Assembly: GCA_900472575.1 (NCBI GenBank)
Contig: UCIV01000014.1
Span: 62,001 to 126,000 of the forward strand
Origin: Hyphomicrobiales bacterium
GTDB lineage: Bacteria; Pseudomonadota; Alphaproteobacteria; Rhizobiales; Rhizobiaceae
DNA length: 64,000 nucleotides
Reading direction: 5' to 3'
Of the stretch, positions 54,617 through 61,912 are shown in pieces. The notes under the pieces were generated by a model. It saw nothing but the letters and a program-made list of their open reading frames with translations, did no database searches and was not told the origin of the DNA. The position numbers were made by a program, and so were the translations under genes. The number at the start of each line of letters is the position of its first letter. Within the stretch, counting starts at the first letter, position 1.

Positions 54617-55972
54617 ATGACCGTACTTCCACGTTTCACCTCCGCCGTCCTGGCGACGGTGCTGCTGGCTTCGACAGCAACCTTTGCCATGGCCAAGGAT
54701 GTCACGATTTCCGTTTGGGCAGGCGGCACCGGCCCGACCAATGATTACCGCATCGAGGCCATCAAAATGGCTGTCGACGTCGTTTCGCGTCAGGCAAAGA
54801 TCAGCGGCGAGGATCTCACCATCAAGATCGAATCCCAGACCTGGACCGGCTGGGACGATTTCAAACAGGCCGTGACGCTGGCCGCCGAATCCGGCAAGGC
54901 ACCGAACATCATCGTTTCCGGTCATGAAGATATCGGCCCCTGGTCGCAGTCCGGCCTTCTGCGCCCGATCGAAGACTATGTGGATTTCGACGCCTGGCCG
55001 CTCAACCAGCTTTACCCGAACCTGATCGACGTCTCGTCCTATGACGGCCGAATCTGGGGCATTCCGCAGGATGCCGAGGCGCGTCCCTTCTTCTTCTCCA
55101 AGTCGCATCTGAAGGCGATCGGTTATTCGGATGCCGATATCGAAGCGCTGCCGGCCAAGGTCGAAAGCGGCGAATACACGCTTTACTCCATGCTCGACGA
55201 CGCGAAAAAAATGCAGGATGCCAAGGTCGTCGAACCGGGCAAGGGCTTCATGCCGCGCCCGAACAACGGCACCGACTACTGGCAGTTCTACCAGAGCTTC
55301 GGCGGCGAGATGGTCGACGCGGAATCCGGCAAGCTGGTTCTCGACCGTCAGGCACTGACCGGCATGTACCAGTTCTTCGTCGATGCGGTTGAAAAGGGCG
55401 TCGTTCCGGCCACCTATCTCGGCACGACCTGGGATACCTGGCACCAGGCCGTCGCCGGCGACAAGGCCGGCATCTGGCACGGCGGCACCTGGCACAAGGC
55501 CGAATGGGAAGCCAAATGGGGCCTGAAGGACTTCTTCGGCCAGATGCAGTACAGCCTGATCCCGGCCGGCAACGAAAAGGGTCGCGCCAACACGATCACG
55601 CATCCGTTGGTCTACCTGCTTTCGACCGGTGGTTCGGACGAGGATGCAACGCTTGCAGCCGAGCTGATCACCACGGCCTCCGAGCCCTATATCAATGCCC
55701 TACATGCGGTAAAATCGGGCCACCTCGCCATCGGCTCCGCCGAAGCGACAATCCCCTTCTACGCCAATGACCGCTGGACGACAGTTGCCACCGAAGGCTT
55801 GCTGCCGAAGGCGAACGCCATTCCCAACAACAGTGATTTCGGCATCGTCTGGAAGGCCATGTACAAGGGGCTTGAAGCCTCCTGGACCAGGACCAATTCC
55901 GTCGCCGATGCCGTCAAGGCGGTCGAGACGGAAGTGCGCAACGCACTCGGCGACAAGATCGTCATCCGCTGA
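54617..55972 (+). CDS. CUT1 ABC transporter substrate-binding protein, phosphodiester operon (UgpB position)
   Basis: A 451-residue SBP_bac_1 protein with signal peptide FTSAVLATVLLASTATFAMA, cleaved before KDVTISVWAGG. PNIIVSGHEDIGPWSQSGLLRPI near 95 and IWGIPQDAEARPFFFSK near 140 are typical of sugar-binding family members. The gene order binding protein-permease-permease-ATPase-phosphodiesterase equals E. coli ugpBAECQ, so glycerophosphodiesters or related sugar phosphodiesters are the best guess for the ligand. A hairpin follows the stop. Confidence 0.88.
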   Translation: MTVLPRFTSAVLATVLLASTATFAMAKDVTISVWAGGTGPTNDYRIEAIKMAVDVVSRQAKISGEDLTIKIESQTWTGWDDFKQAVTLAAESGKAPNIIVSGHEDIGPWSQSGLLRPIEDYVDFDAWPLNQLYPNLIDVSSYDGRIWGIPQDAEARPFFFSKSHLKAIGYSDADIEALPAKVESGEYTLYSMLDDAKKMQDAKVVEPGKGFMPRPNNGTDYWQFYQSFGGEMVDAESGKLVLDRQALTGMYQFFVDAVEKGVVPATYLGTTWDTWHQAVAGDKAGIWHGGTWHKAEWEAKWGLKDFFGQMQYSLIPAGNEKGRANTITHPLVYLLSTGGSDEDATLAAELITTASEPYINALHAVKSGHLAIGSAEATIPFYANDRWTTVATEGLLPKANAIPNNSDFGIVWKAMYKGLEASWTRTNSVADAVKAVETEVRNALGDKIVIR

Positions 55973-55985
55973 TCCGCTCCCTCCA

Positions 55986-56009
55986 CCGGGCGGCATAGCC
56001 GCCGCCCGG
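55986..56009 (+). other. Stem-loop between binding-protein and permease genes
   Basis: CCGGGCGGC (55986-55994) pairs perfectly with GCCGCCCGG (56001-56009) over a 6-base loop within the 62-base gap. No T-run. It is the third binding-protein gene in this window followed by such a hairpin (others at 7980-8017 and 40488-40515). Confidence 0.65.
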
Positions 56010-56034
56010 TCCCTCTGCATACCTTCAGGTTCCC

Positions 56035-57357
56035 ATGCGCACCTCTTCGCCTCACAGGGCAAATCTTCTCGGCCTGGCTTTCATGACGCCGGCCATGGTT
56101 CTGCTGCTCGGCTTCTTCTTTCTGCCGGTCGTGCTGACCAGCGTCTTCGCTTTCACCAACATGAGCACGGCAACCGGCATTTCCGGCGGTTCGTATATCG
56201 TGACCGGCAATCTTCTGCGTTCGCTGACCGATGAGGGGCTGGACGCAAAAACGATCGAGGCACTCGGCCAGTCGAGCTACGTCATCGATCAGGCGGGGCT
56301 TGAAAAGGCCCGCGCAGCCGGCGTCGATGCGAAATTCATCACGGAAATCGGTGAACGGCTCAAGGATCGCTCCTTCACCAGCGCCTCCGCCTTCGAACGC
56401 GAACTGAAGACACTGCCGTCCCGCCCGACACGGGTGCGCGACCTGAAGATCGCCGCCGGCGCTTTCGAGCAATCGGTTCTCAACGTGCGTTACGCCAGCC
56501 GCGGCGAGATGGAAGCCGCACTTTTGCATATGCTCGAAAACCCGCCGCAAGGCGCGATCGAAAGGATCGCGACCGCAAGCTATACCGGCTGGACCTGGAC
56601 GACGGAAAATTTCAAGAACCTCCTGGTCGCCCCCGATACCTGGCGCATCGTCGGCAATACCGTCTTCTACGTGGTACTGACCCTCGCCTTCAACGTTCTG
56701 GTCGGCCTGTTTCTGGCCATCACCACCTTCTATCTTCCTTCAGCCGGCTCCAGCTTCTTCAGCGTCTTGTGGCTGCTGCCGCGCATCACCCCGGTCGTGC
56801 TTTATGCGGTCATGTGGAAGTGGTTCACCTGGGAAGACGGTTTCGTTTTCAACATCGCCCAGGATCTCGGCCTTCCCGCTTTCAACTACATGAAGGGATC
56901 GGTCGCGAGCGCCTGGACGGTGGTCATCCTCGTCAACGGCTTTGTCGGCGCCTCCTTCGGCATGATCCTGTTTTCCGGCGCGCTGAAAGCCATTCCGGTG
57001 CAGCAGCTCTGGGCAAGCGACGTGGACGGCGCCTCGCGCTGGCAGCAGATCCGCTACATCATCCTGCCCCATATGCGCTGGCCGATCCTGTTCGTCACCA
57101 GCTACCAGACCCTCTCGCTCCTCTCCTCCTACGAGCAGATCTGGCTCACCACCAATGGCGGCCCCGGCAGCACGACGACGGTCTGGGCGCTCGAAGCCTT
57201 CAAGACCGCTCTCAACAATTACACCGGCAACCTGCAATACGGTCTGGGCGCAGCCATGGCCCTGATCCTCGTCGCCGTCGGTCTGGTCCTCTCCATCGTC
57301 TATCTCCGCCTTTTCCGCTTCGACGAGATGATGTCGAAGCCGAAGATCGAGTTTTAA
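56035..57357 (+). CDS. CUT1 ABC transporter permease with enlarged periplasmic loop (MalF-like)
   Basis: A 440-residue permease, about 130 residues longer than usual CUT1 permeases. Helix one is residues 11-40 (LLGLAFMTPAMVLLLGFFFL...); then a soluble stretch of about 160 residues (42-205) rich in charged helices, ending GWTWTTENFKNLL, before the next helix (WRIVGNTVFYVVLTLAFNVL). The loop recalls the large periplasmic P2 loop of E. coli MalF, which contacts the binding protein, but lies after the first helix. EAA loop WASDVDGASRWQQIRYIILP is near 323. It pairs with the permease at 57370. Confidence 0.88.
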   Translation: MRTSSPHRANLLGLAFMTPAMVLLLGFFFLPVVLTSVFAFTNMSTATGISGGSYIVTGNLLRSLTDEGLDAKTIEALGQSSYVIDQAGLEKARAAGVDAKFITEIGERLKDRSFTSASAFERELKTLPSRPTRVRDLKIAAGAFEQSVLNVRYASRGEMEAALLHMLENPPQGAIERIATASYTGWTWTTENFKNLLVAPDTWRIVGNTVFYVVLTLAFNVLVGLFLAITTFYLPSAGSSFFSVLWLLPRITPVVLYAVMWKWFTWEDGFVFNIAQDLGLPAFNYMKGSVASAWTVVILVNGFVGASFGMILFSGALKAIPVQQLWASDVDGASRWQQIRYIILPHMRWPILFVTSYQTLSLLSSYEQIWLTTNGGPGSTTTVWALEAFKTALNNYTGNLQYGLGAAMALILVAVGLVLSIVYLRLFRFDEMMSKPKIEF

Positions 57358-57369
57358 GGGAGGACGATC

Positions 57370-58194
57370 ATGACCCGCAATTTCGCCGCCTGGCCGATCA
57401 TCCTGCTTTTGACCGTGCTCAGCCTGCCGCTCTTCATCATGTACCTGTTCCTGCTCGTCGACACGTTCAGCAACACCGCGCCCGGCTCGCTTCTGCCCAA
57501 CGAGTTCACGCTCGAACACTGGCGTTTCCTCATCGACCCCACCATTACCGGCGACGTCTGGAAACCGACGCTGACGACAGTCATCTTCTCCGCAAGCCTG
57601 ATGATCATCGTCGTCTCTGTCTCGGCCACCGCCGGTTATGCGCTGTCGCGTCTGGCACTGCCGTTCCGGCGTTTCGTCCTCTCCGGCATCATGGTCATGC
57701 ATGCTTTTCCATCGGTCACGCTCATCATCGGCGTTTTCCTCGTGCTTCAGTTCGCCGGTCTCTACAATTCGCTGACCGGCGTCATTCTGGTGAAGGCCAG
57801 CCTCATGCTGCCCTTCGGCATCTGGATCATGAAGGGCTTTTACGACGCCGTTCCGTGGGAGATCGAGATGGCCGGTGTGCAGGATGGCGCAAGCCGCTTC
57901 ACCGTCTGGCGGCGCATCATCCTACCGCAGGTAAAGCCAGGCCTTCTGTCGCTCGCCCTCTTCGCCTTCATCGATGGCTGGAGCGAATACATGCTGCCGC
58001 GGATTCTTGCGCCATCCAGCGATTTCGAAGTCCTCTCCATGTATCTCAACACGGTGTCTGACCCCAATTCCAGCACCTATAATTTCAACATCTTCAAGTC
58101 GGTCGGGCTGTTCTACACGCTGCCGGTGCTCGCACTTTTCGTGCTGTTCCAGAACCGTCTCATGAACATTTTCGGCGGGGGCACCAAAGGCTGA
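57370..58194 (+). CDS. CUT1 ABC transporter permease (MalG-like), phosphodiester operon
   Basis: A 274-residue permease: helix one WPIILLLTVLSLPLFIMYLFLLV, EAA loop PWEIEMAGVQDGASRFTVWRRIILPQ near residue 160, and helix near the C-terminus (SVGLFYTLPVLALFVLFQN). GGGAGGA precedes the ATG. Its stop overlaps the ATPase start (TGATG). Confidence 0.9.
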   Translation: MTRNFAAWPIILLLTVLSLPLFIMYLFLLVDTFSNTAPGSLLPNEFTLEHWRFLIDPTITGDVWKPTLTTVIFSASLMIIVVSVSATAGYALSRLALPFRRFVLSGIMVMHAFPSVTLIIGVFLVLQFAGLYNSLTGVILVKASLMLPFGIWIMKGFYDAVPWEIEMAGVQDGASRFTVWRRIILPQVKPGLLSLALFAFIDGWSEYMLPRILAPSSDFEVLSMYLNTVSDPNSSTYNFNIFKSVGLFYTLPVLALFVLFQNRLMNIFGGGTKG

Positions 58195-59249
58195 TGCAGA
58201 TCTCCATCAACAACTTCACCAAGACATTCGACGGCACTCCTGTCATCGACGATATGAACCTGACCATTCGCGACGGCGAAATGCTGGCGCTTCTCGGCCC
58301 TTCCGGCTGCGGCAAGTCGACGACGCTGTTCACCATCAGCGGCATCCACCGCATGGACAAGGGCCAGCTGATGTTCGGCGACCGCGACGTCAGCGGCCTG
58401 CCCAGCCAGAAGCGCAATGTCGGCGTCGTTTTCCAGAACTACGCGCTCTACCCGCATATGAACGTCTTCGAAAACATCGCCTTCCCGCTGACGGTCCGGA
58501 AGGACAACAAGGCCGATATCGACCGCGAAGTCCGCGCCATCGCGGCACTCACCCATATTTCCGAATTGCTCGAGCGCCGCCCCGGCCAGTTGTCGGGCGG
58601 CCAGCAGCAGCGTGTGGCGCTCGCCCGTGCCCTTGTGCGCAAGCCGGATGTGCTGCTGCTTGACGAACCGCTCGCCAATCTCGACGCGAAACTGCGGCTG
58701 GAGATGCGCTCGGAAATCCGCCGTATCCAGCTGGAAACCGGCATCACTGCCGTCCTGGTCACCCACGATCAGGTGGAAGCCATGTCGATGTGCGACCGCA
58801 TCGCCATCATGAAAAAGGGCGAGATCGTCCAGATCGACACCCCCGCCGACATGTACAGCAATCCGCGCACGTCGTTTGTCGCCGGCTTCCTCGGCAATCC
58901 GCCGATCTCCTTCCTCAGCGGCATCGCGATGGAAAATTCCTTTTCCGTCGCGCCGATCAAACTGCGTGTTCCGCTCGGCGCTCACGAAGGCATCGCCGAT
59001 GGCACGCAGTTGAAGCTCGGCGTGCGGCCGGAACATTTCGGTCCCGAAGGCGACATAGCGGTGGAAGGCAAAATCGCCTTTGCCGAAACGCAGGGCCGCG
59101 AAAATCTCTATGACGTCGCACTCGCCGATGGCTCCGTGCTGCGCTCGATCCAGCCTGCGGGCAGAAACTGGGCACTCGGCGATACGGTGCGCTGGTTTAT
59201 CGACAGCAAATCGGCTTTCGTCTTCTCTGACGATGGTCGGAGACTTTGA
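58194..59249 (+). CDS. CUT1 ABC transporter ATPase (UgpC/MalK-like), phosphodiester operon
   Basis: A 351-residue ATPase with standard Walker A GPSGCGKST near residue 36, VFQNYALYPHMNV near 78, LSGGQQQRVALARAL near 132, LLLDEPLANLDAKLRLEM near 153, LVTHDQVEAMSM near 186 and a C-terminal TOBE-type regulatory region (LGVRPEHFGPEGD near 277). It starts on the permease stop and ends 15 bases before the GDPD-LacI start. Confidence 0.92.
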   Translation: MQISINNFTKTFDGTPVIDDMNLTIRDGEMLALLGPSGCGKSTTLFTISGIHRMDKGQLMFGDRDVSGLPSQKRNVGVVFQNYALYPHMNVFENIAFPLTVRKDNKADIDREVRAIAALTHISELLERRPGQLSGGQQQRVALARALVRKPDVLLLDEPLANLDAKLRLEMRSEIRRIQLETGITAVLVTHDQVEAMSMCDRIAIMKKGEIVQIDTPADMYSNPRTSFVAGFLGNPPISFLSGIAMENSFSVAPIKLRVPLGAHEGIADGTQLKLGVRPEHFGPEGDIAVEGKIAFAETQGRENLYDVALADGSVLRSIQPAGRNWALGDTVRWFIDSKSAFVFSDDGRRL

Positions 59250-59263
59250 CGGGGGACATGGTC

Positions 59264-61030
59264 ATGGCGTCTGCACCCACTTCTGCACTCACCCGGGATT
59301 TCTCGGCCTTCTTTTCCCGTTTCGGCTGGCCGGAACAGAGAGGACGCCTGCCCTTTTGCATCGGCCATCGCGGCGCAAGCGGTCACGAGACGGAAAATAC
59401 GCTCGCCGCCTTCCGCCGCGCCGCCGAACTCGGTGCGGAAATGTGGGAGATCGACACGCAACTGACTGCCGATGGCATCGTGATGATCTCCCATGACGAC
59501 CATCTCGAGCGCGTCTTCGGCAGGGATGTCCATATCTCGCAGCTCTCTTTTGCCGACCTGCGAGCCGCAGTCCCGGAAGTACCCAGCTTCGAGGAAGTGG
59601 CAGCCCTCGCACGCGAAACGGATTGCGGTCTCTACATCGAGCTGAAGCGAGCCGGCACCGGCCCGCTCTGCTGGCAACACCTGAAGGACATGGAGCAGCG
59701 TTTCGCCTGTTTCGGCTCCTTCGATCCGGCGCAGGTGCGGGAACTGCGCGGACTCGGCTGCGATTATCCGCTCGCCGTCCTGATCCGCGTCGACGCCGAT
59801 CCCCATGCCATGGGCGACGAGGCATCAGCCGATGTCCTGCATCTGTGCTGGGAAAAGGCGAGCGACACACCACAGGAATTCGTCACCGATGAATTGATCG
59901 CCCGCGCCTTCGCCGAAGGCCGCGAAATCGTCCTGTGGCACGAGGAACGGCCGGAAGTCCTCGCCGATATCATGTCTCTGCCGGTGCTCGGCATCTGCAC
60001 CAACCTGCCGGACCTGATGCGCCCGCGCGAAAACCACGGCAACGATCGCCCGGCAAAACGCGTCACCTCGCACGATGTGGCGCGTGCCGCCGGCGTCTCC
60101 CGCGCCGCCGTCTCCCGCGCTTTCACACCGGATGCCAGCGTTTCGGAAAAGACCCGTGAAAAGGTCTATCAGGCCGCCAAGGATCTCGGCTACCGCGTCA
60201 ATTATCTCGCCCGCAGCCTCACCAACAAGCGCTCCGATCTCGTAGGTTTGGTTGCCGCCGGCCTCGACAACCCTTTCCGGACGCAGCAGGTGGAGCATCT
60301 GGCGCGCGCGCTGATCGCCCGCAACTACCGCCCCATCCTGCTTCCCACCTCGCAGGAAGCCGACAGCGCCACGGTCATCGGCCAGTTGCTGCATTATGCG
60401 GTATCGGGCGTGATCGTCACCTCGGATGCGCCTCCCTCGCATATCTGCGAGGAATGTGCGGCGGAAGGCGTCCCGATCGTGCTGATCAACAAGGGCGAGG
60501 ATTATCCGCTTGTCGACCGAGTCCTCTCCGATGACCACAATGCCGGTCATCTCGCAGTCGACCACTTCCTGCAGGCGGGCGCAACACGGCTTGCCGTCAT
60601 CGCCGGCACAATCATCTCCTATTCCTCCCGCCGCCGCACTGAGGCTTTTCTGGCACGCGCAAAAACGCTTGGCGTGGAAGTCTCCCACATCTCCGTTGCC
60701 CAGAACGATTACCGCAACGGCCGTGATATCGTATCCGCTTTGCTGGATAACGGCATCAACGGCATCTTTGCCGTCAACGACTACATGGCCTGCGGTGTCC
60801 TCGATGGTCTGGGCGATGCCGGGCGAAACGACGGCTCCATCAAGGTCATCGGCCATGACGACATCCCCCAGGCCAGCTGGGGTGCCTATGACCTGACCAC
60901 CTTTCTACAGCCCTGCGATATCCAGGCGGAACAGGTGATCGATCTCCTCTCCAGCCGTATCCTGGACCCCGATGCCGTTGCCCGCGTGGAATTCACGCCA
61001 GTCACATTGATCAAGAGAAGAAGTGCCTGA
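59264..61030 (+). CDS. Fusion protein: glycerophosphodiester phosphodiesterase domain + complete LacI-family regulator
   Basis: A 588-residue single frame with two complete modules. Residues 30-255 are a GDPD enzyme: H35-R36 in GHRGASG, E44-N45-T46, E62-x-D64, H77-D78 and the IELK lysine K128 are all present, so it should be active. After a short linker (253-266) residues 267-588 are a LacI-family repressor: helix-turn-helix SHDVARAAGVSRAAVSRAF (269-287), hinge LGYRVNYLARSLTNKRSDLV and a full sugar-binding-protein-like domain. GGGGGA lies 7 bases before ATG 59264; TTG 59246 and ATG 59258 are alternatives. An internal ATG at 60017 could give a LacI-only product but has poor ribosome site. It sits in the ugpQ position of a ugp-like operon. 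Confidence 0.9.
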   Translation: MASAPTSALTRDFSAFFSRFGWPEQRGRLPFCIGHRGASGHETENTLAAFRRAAELGAEMWEIDTQLTADGIVMISHDDHLERVFGRDVHISQLSFADLRAAVPEVPSFEEVAALARETDCGLYIELKRAGTGPLCWQHLKDMEQRFACFGSFDPAQVRELRGLGCDYPLAVLIRVDADPHAMGDEASADVLHLCWEKASDTPQEFVTDELIARAFAEGREIVLWHEERPEVLADIMSLPVLGICTNLPDLMRPRENHGNDRPAKRVTSHDVARAAGVSRAAVSRAFTPDASVSEKTREKVYQAAKDLGYRVNYLARSLTNKRSDLVGLVAAGLDNPFRTQQVEHLARALIARNYRPILLPTSQEADSATVIGQLLHYAVSGVIVTSDAPPSHICEECAAEGVPIVLINKGEDYPLVDRVLSDDHNAGHLAVDHFLQAGATRLAVIAGTIISYSSRRRTEAFLARAKTLGVEVSHISVAQNDYRNGRDIVSALLDNGINGIFAVNDYMACGVLDGLGDAGRNDGSIKVIGHDDIPQASWGAYDLTTFLQPCDIQAEQVIDLLSSRILDPDAVARVEFTPVTLIKRRSA

Positions 61031-61860
61031 TGCCATCCCCATTCGACCTAACCGAGCTGCGCAAACGCGCCGAGGCTGCCATCGCCGTTGCCCGTCATGT
61101 CGGCACCGAAACGGCTAAATTCCGCGCCGATATCCAGCCGGAAACGCTTGCAGTCGAGAACAAAGGCCTGCAGGATTTCGTTACGGTGGCCGACAAGCGC
61201 GCCGAACAGATGATCCGAAAAACTCTTCTCGAACAGTTTCCCCATGACGCGTTTCTGGGCGAAGAAGGCGGCGCAAGCCGCAGTGGTTCATCCAGCGGCA
61301 CATGGGTCGTCGATCCAATCGACGGCACCACCAATTTCATCCGCGGCTTTCGCCACTGGGGCGTCTCGATCGCCTTCGTCAGCGGTGACGAAATCCTTGT
61401 CGGCGTCATTTACGATGCCACCCAGAACGCCATATTCAGTGCCATAAGTGGTGAAGGCGCTCTGCGCGAAGGAAAGCCGATCGCCGCAGCGAAAACGACC
61501 GACCCCTCACGTGGCATCGCCATTCTCGGCCATTCCCGCCGGACCGATTTCGAAGACTATCTGTCCCTCTCGCGGCAGATCTACGAGACCGGCATGGACT
61601 ACCGGCGCATGGGCGCGGCCGCAATCGGCCTGATCCGTGTCGCGGAAGGCGTGGCCGACCTCTATTACGAACGTCACTTGTCCGCCTGGGACATGCTGGC
61701 CGGAGCGTTGATTGCTCGTGAAGCAGGTGCCGTCGTGGCTCTTCCTCCACTGGCGCAACTTCTTGAGCACGGCGGCCCCGTTGTCGCCTGCGCACCCGGT
61801 GTCGCAAAGGATCTGTCTTTCCTGATGAAACTGGAAACCCAATCTTTCGCAGCCGCCTGA
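61030..61860 (+). CDS. Inositol monophosphatase family phosphatase
   Basis: A 276-residue Mg2+-dependent phosphatase. GEEGG at 77-81, DPIDGTTNF with D95 and D98 (metal ligands), and WDMLAGALIAREAGA from W220 with D221 are the three family motifs. The start overlaps the fusion-gene stop (TGATG). It would dephosphorylate the sugar or inositol phosphate released by the GDPD domain. The enzyme pair parallels AccF (GDPD-like) and AccG (inositol-monophosphatase-like) of agrocinopine catabolism; a histidinol-phosphatase or inositol-phosphatase role is the alternative. Confidence 0.9.
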   Translation: MPSPFDLTELRKRAEAAIAVARHVGTETAKFRADIQPETLAVENKGLQDFVTVADKRAEQMIRKTLLEQFPHDAFLGEEGGASRSGSSSGTWVVDPIDGTTNFIRGFRHWGVSIAFVSGDEILVGVIYDATQNAIFSAISGEGALREGKPIAAAKTTDPSRGIAILGHSRRTDFEDYLSLSRQIYETGMDYRRMGAAAIGLIRVAEGVADLYYERHLSAWDMLAGALIAREAGAVVALPPLAQLLEHGGPVVACAPGVAKDLSFLMKLETQSFAAA

Positions 61861-61875
61861 TCTCAGGCGGCTGCG
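61848..61875. terminator. Stem-loop over the stop codon of the phosphatase gene
   Basis: CGCAGCCGCCTGA (61848-61860, ending with the stop codon) pairs perfectly over 13 bases with TCAGGCGGCTGCG (61863-61875) with a 2-base centre. It lies between convergent genes and can end the operon; there is no clear T-run. Confidence 0.55.
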
Positions 61876-61912
61876 CGTCAGCCGCACAAGTTCCATATAG
61901 TTTGCGCGCGTC

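Noticed and set aside
60017-60065. Sequencing frame error joining separate gdpd and lacI genes
   Set aside because: Both domains are in one continuous frame with no out-of-frame overlap, no separate ribosome site or stop, and a plausible linker; still listed as something to resequence.
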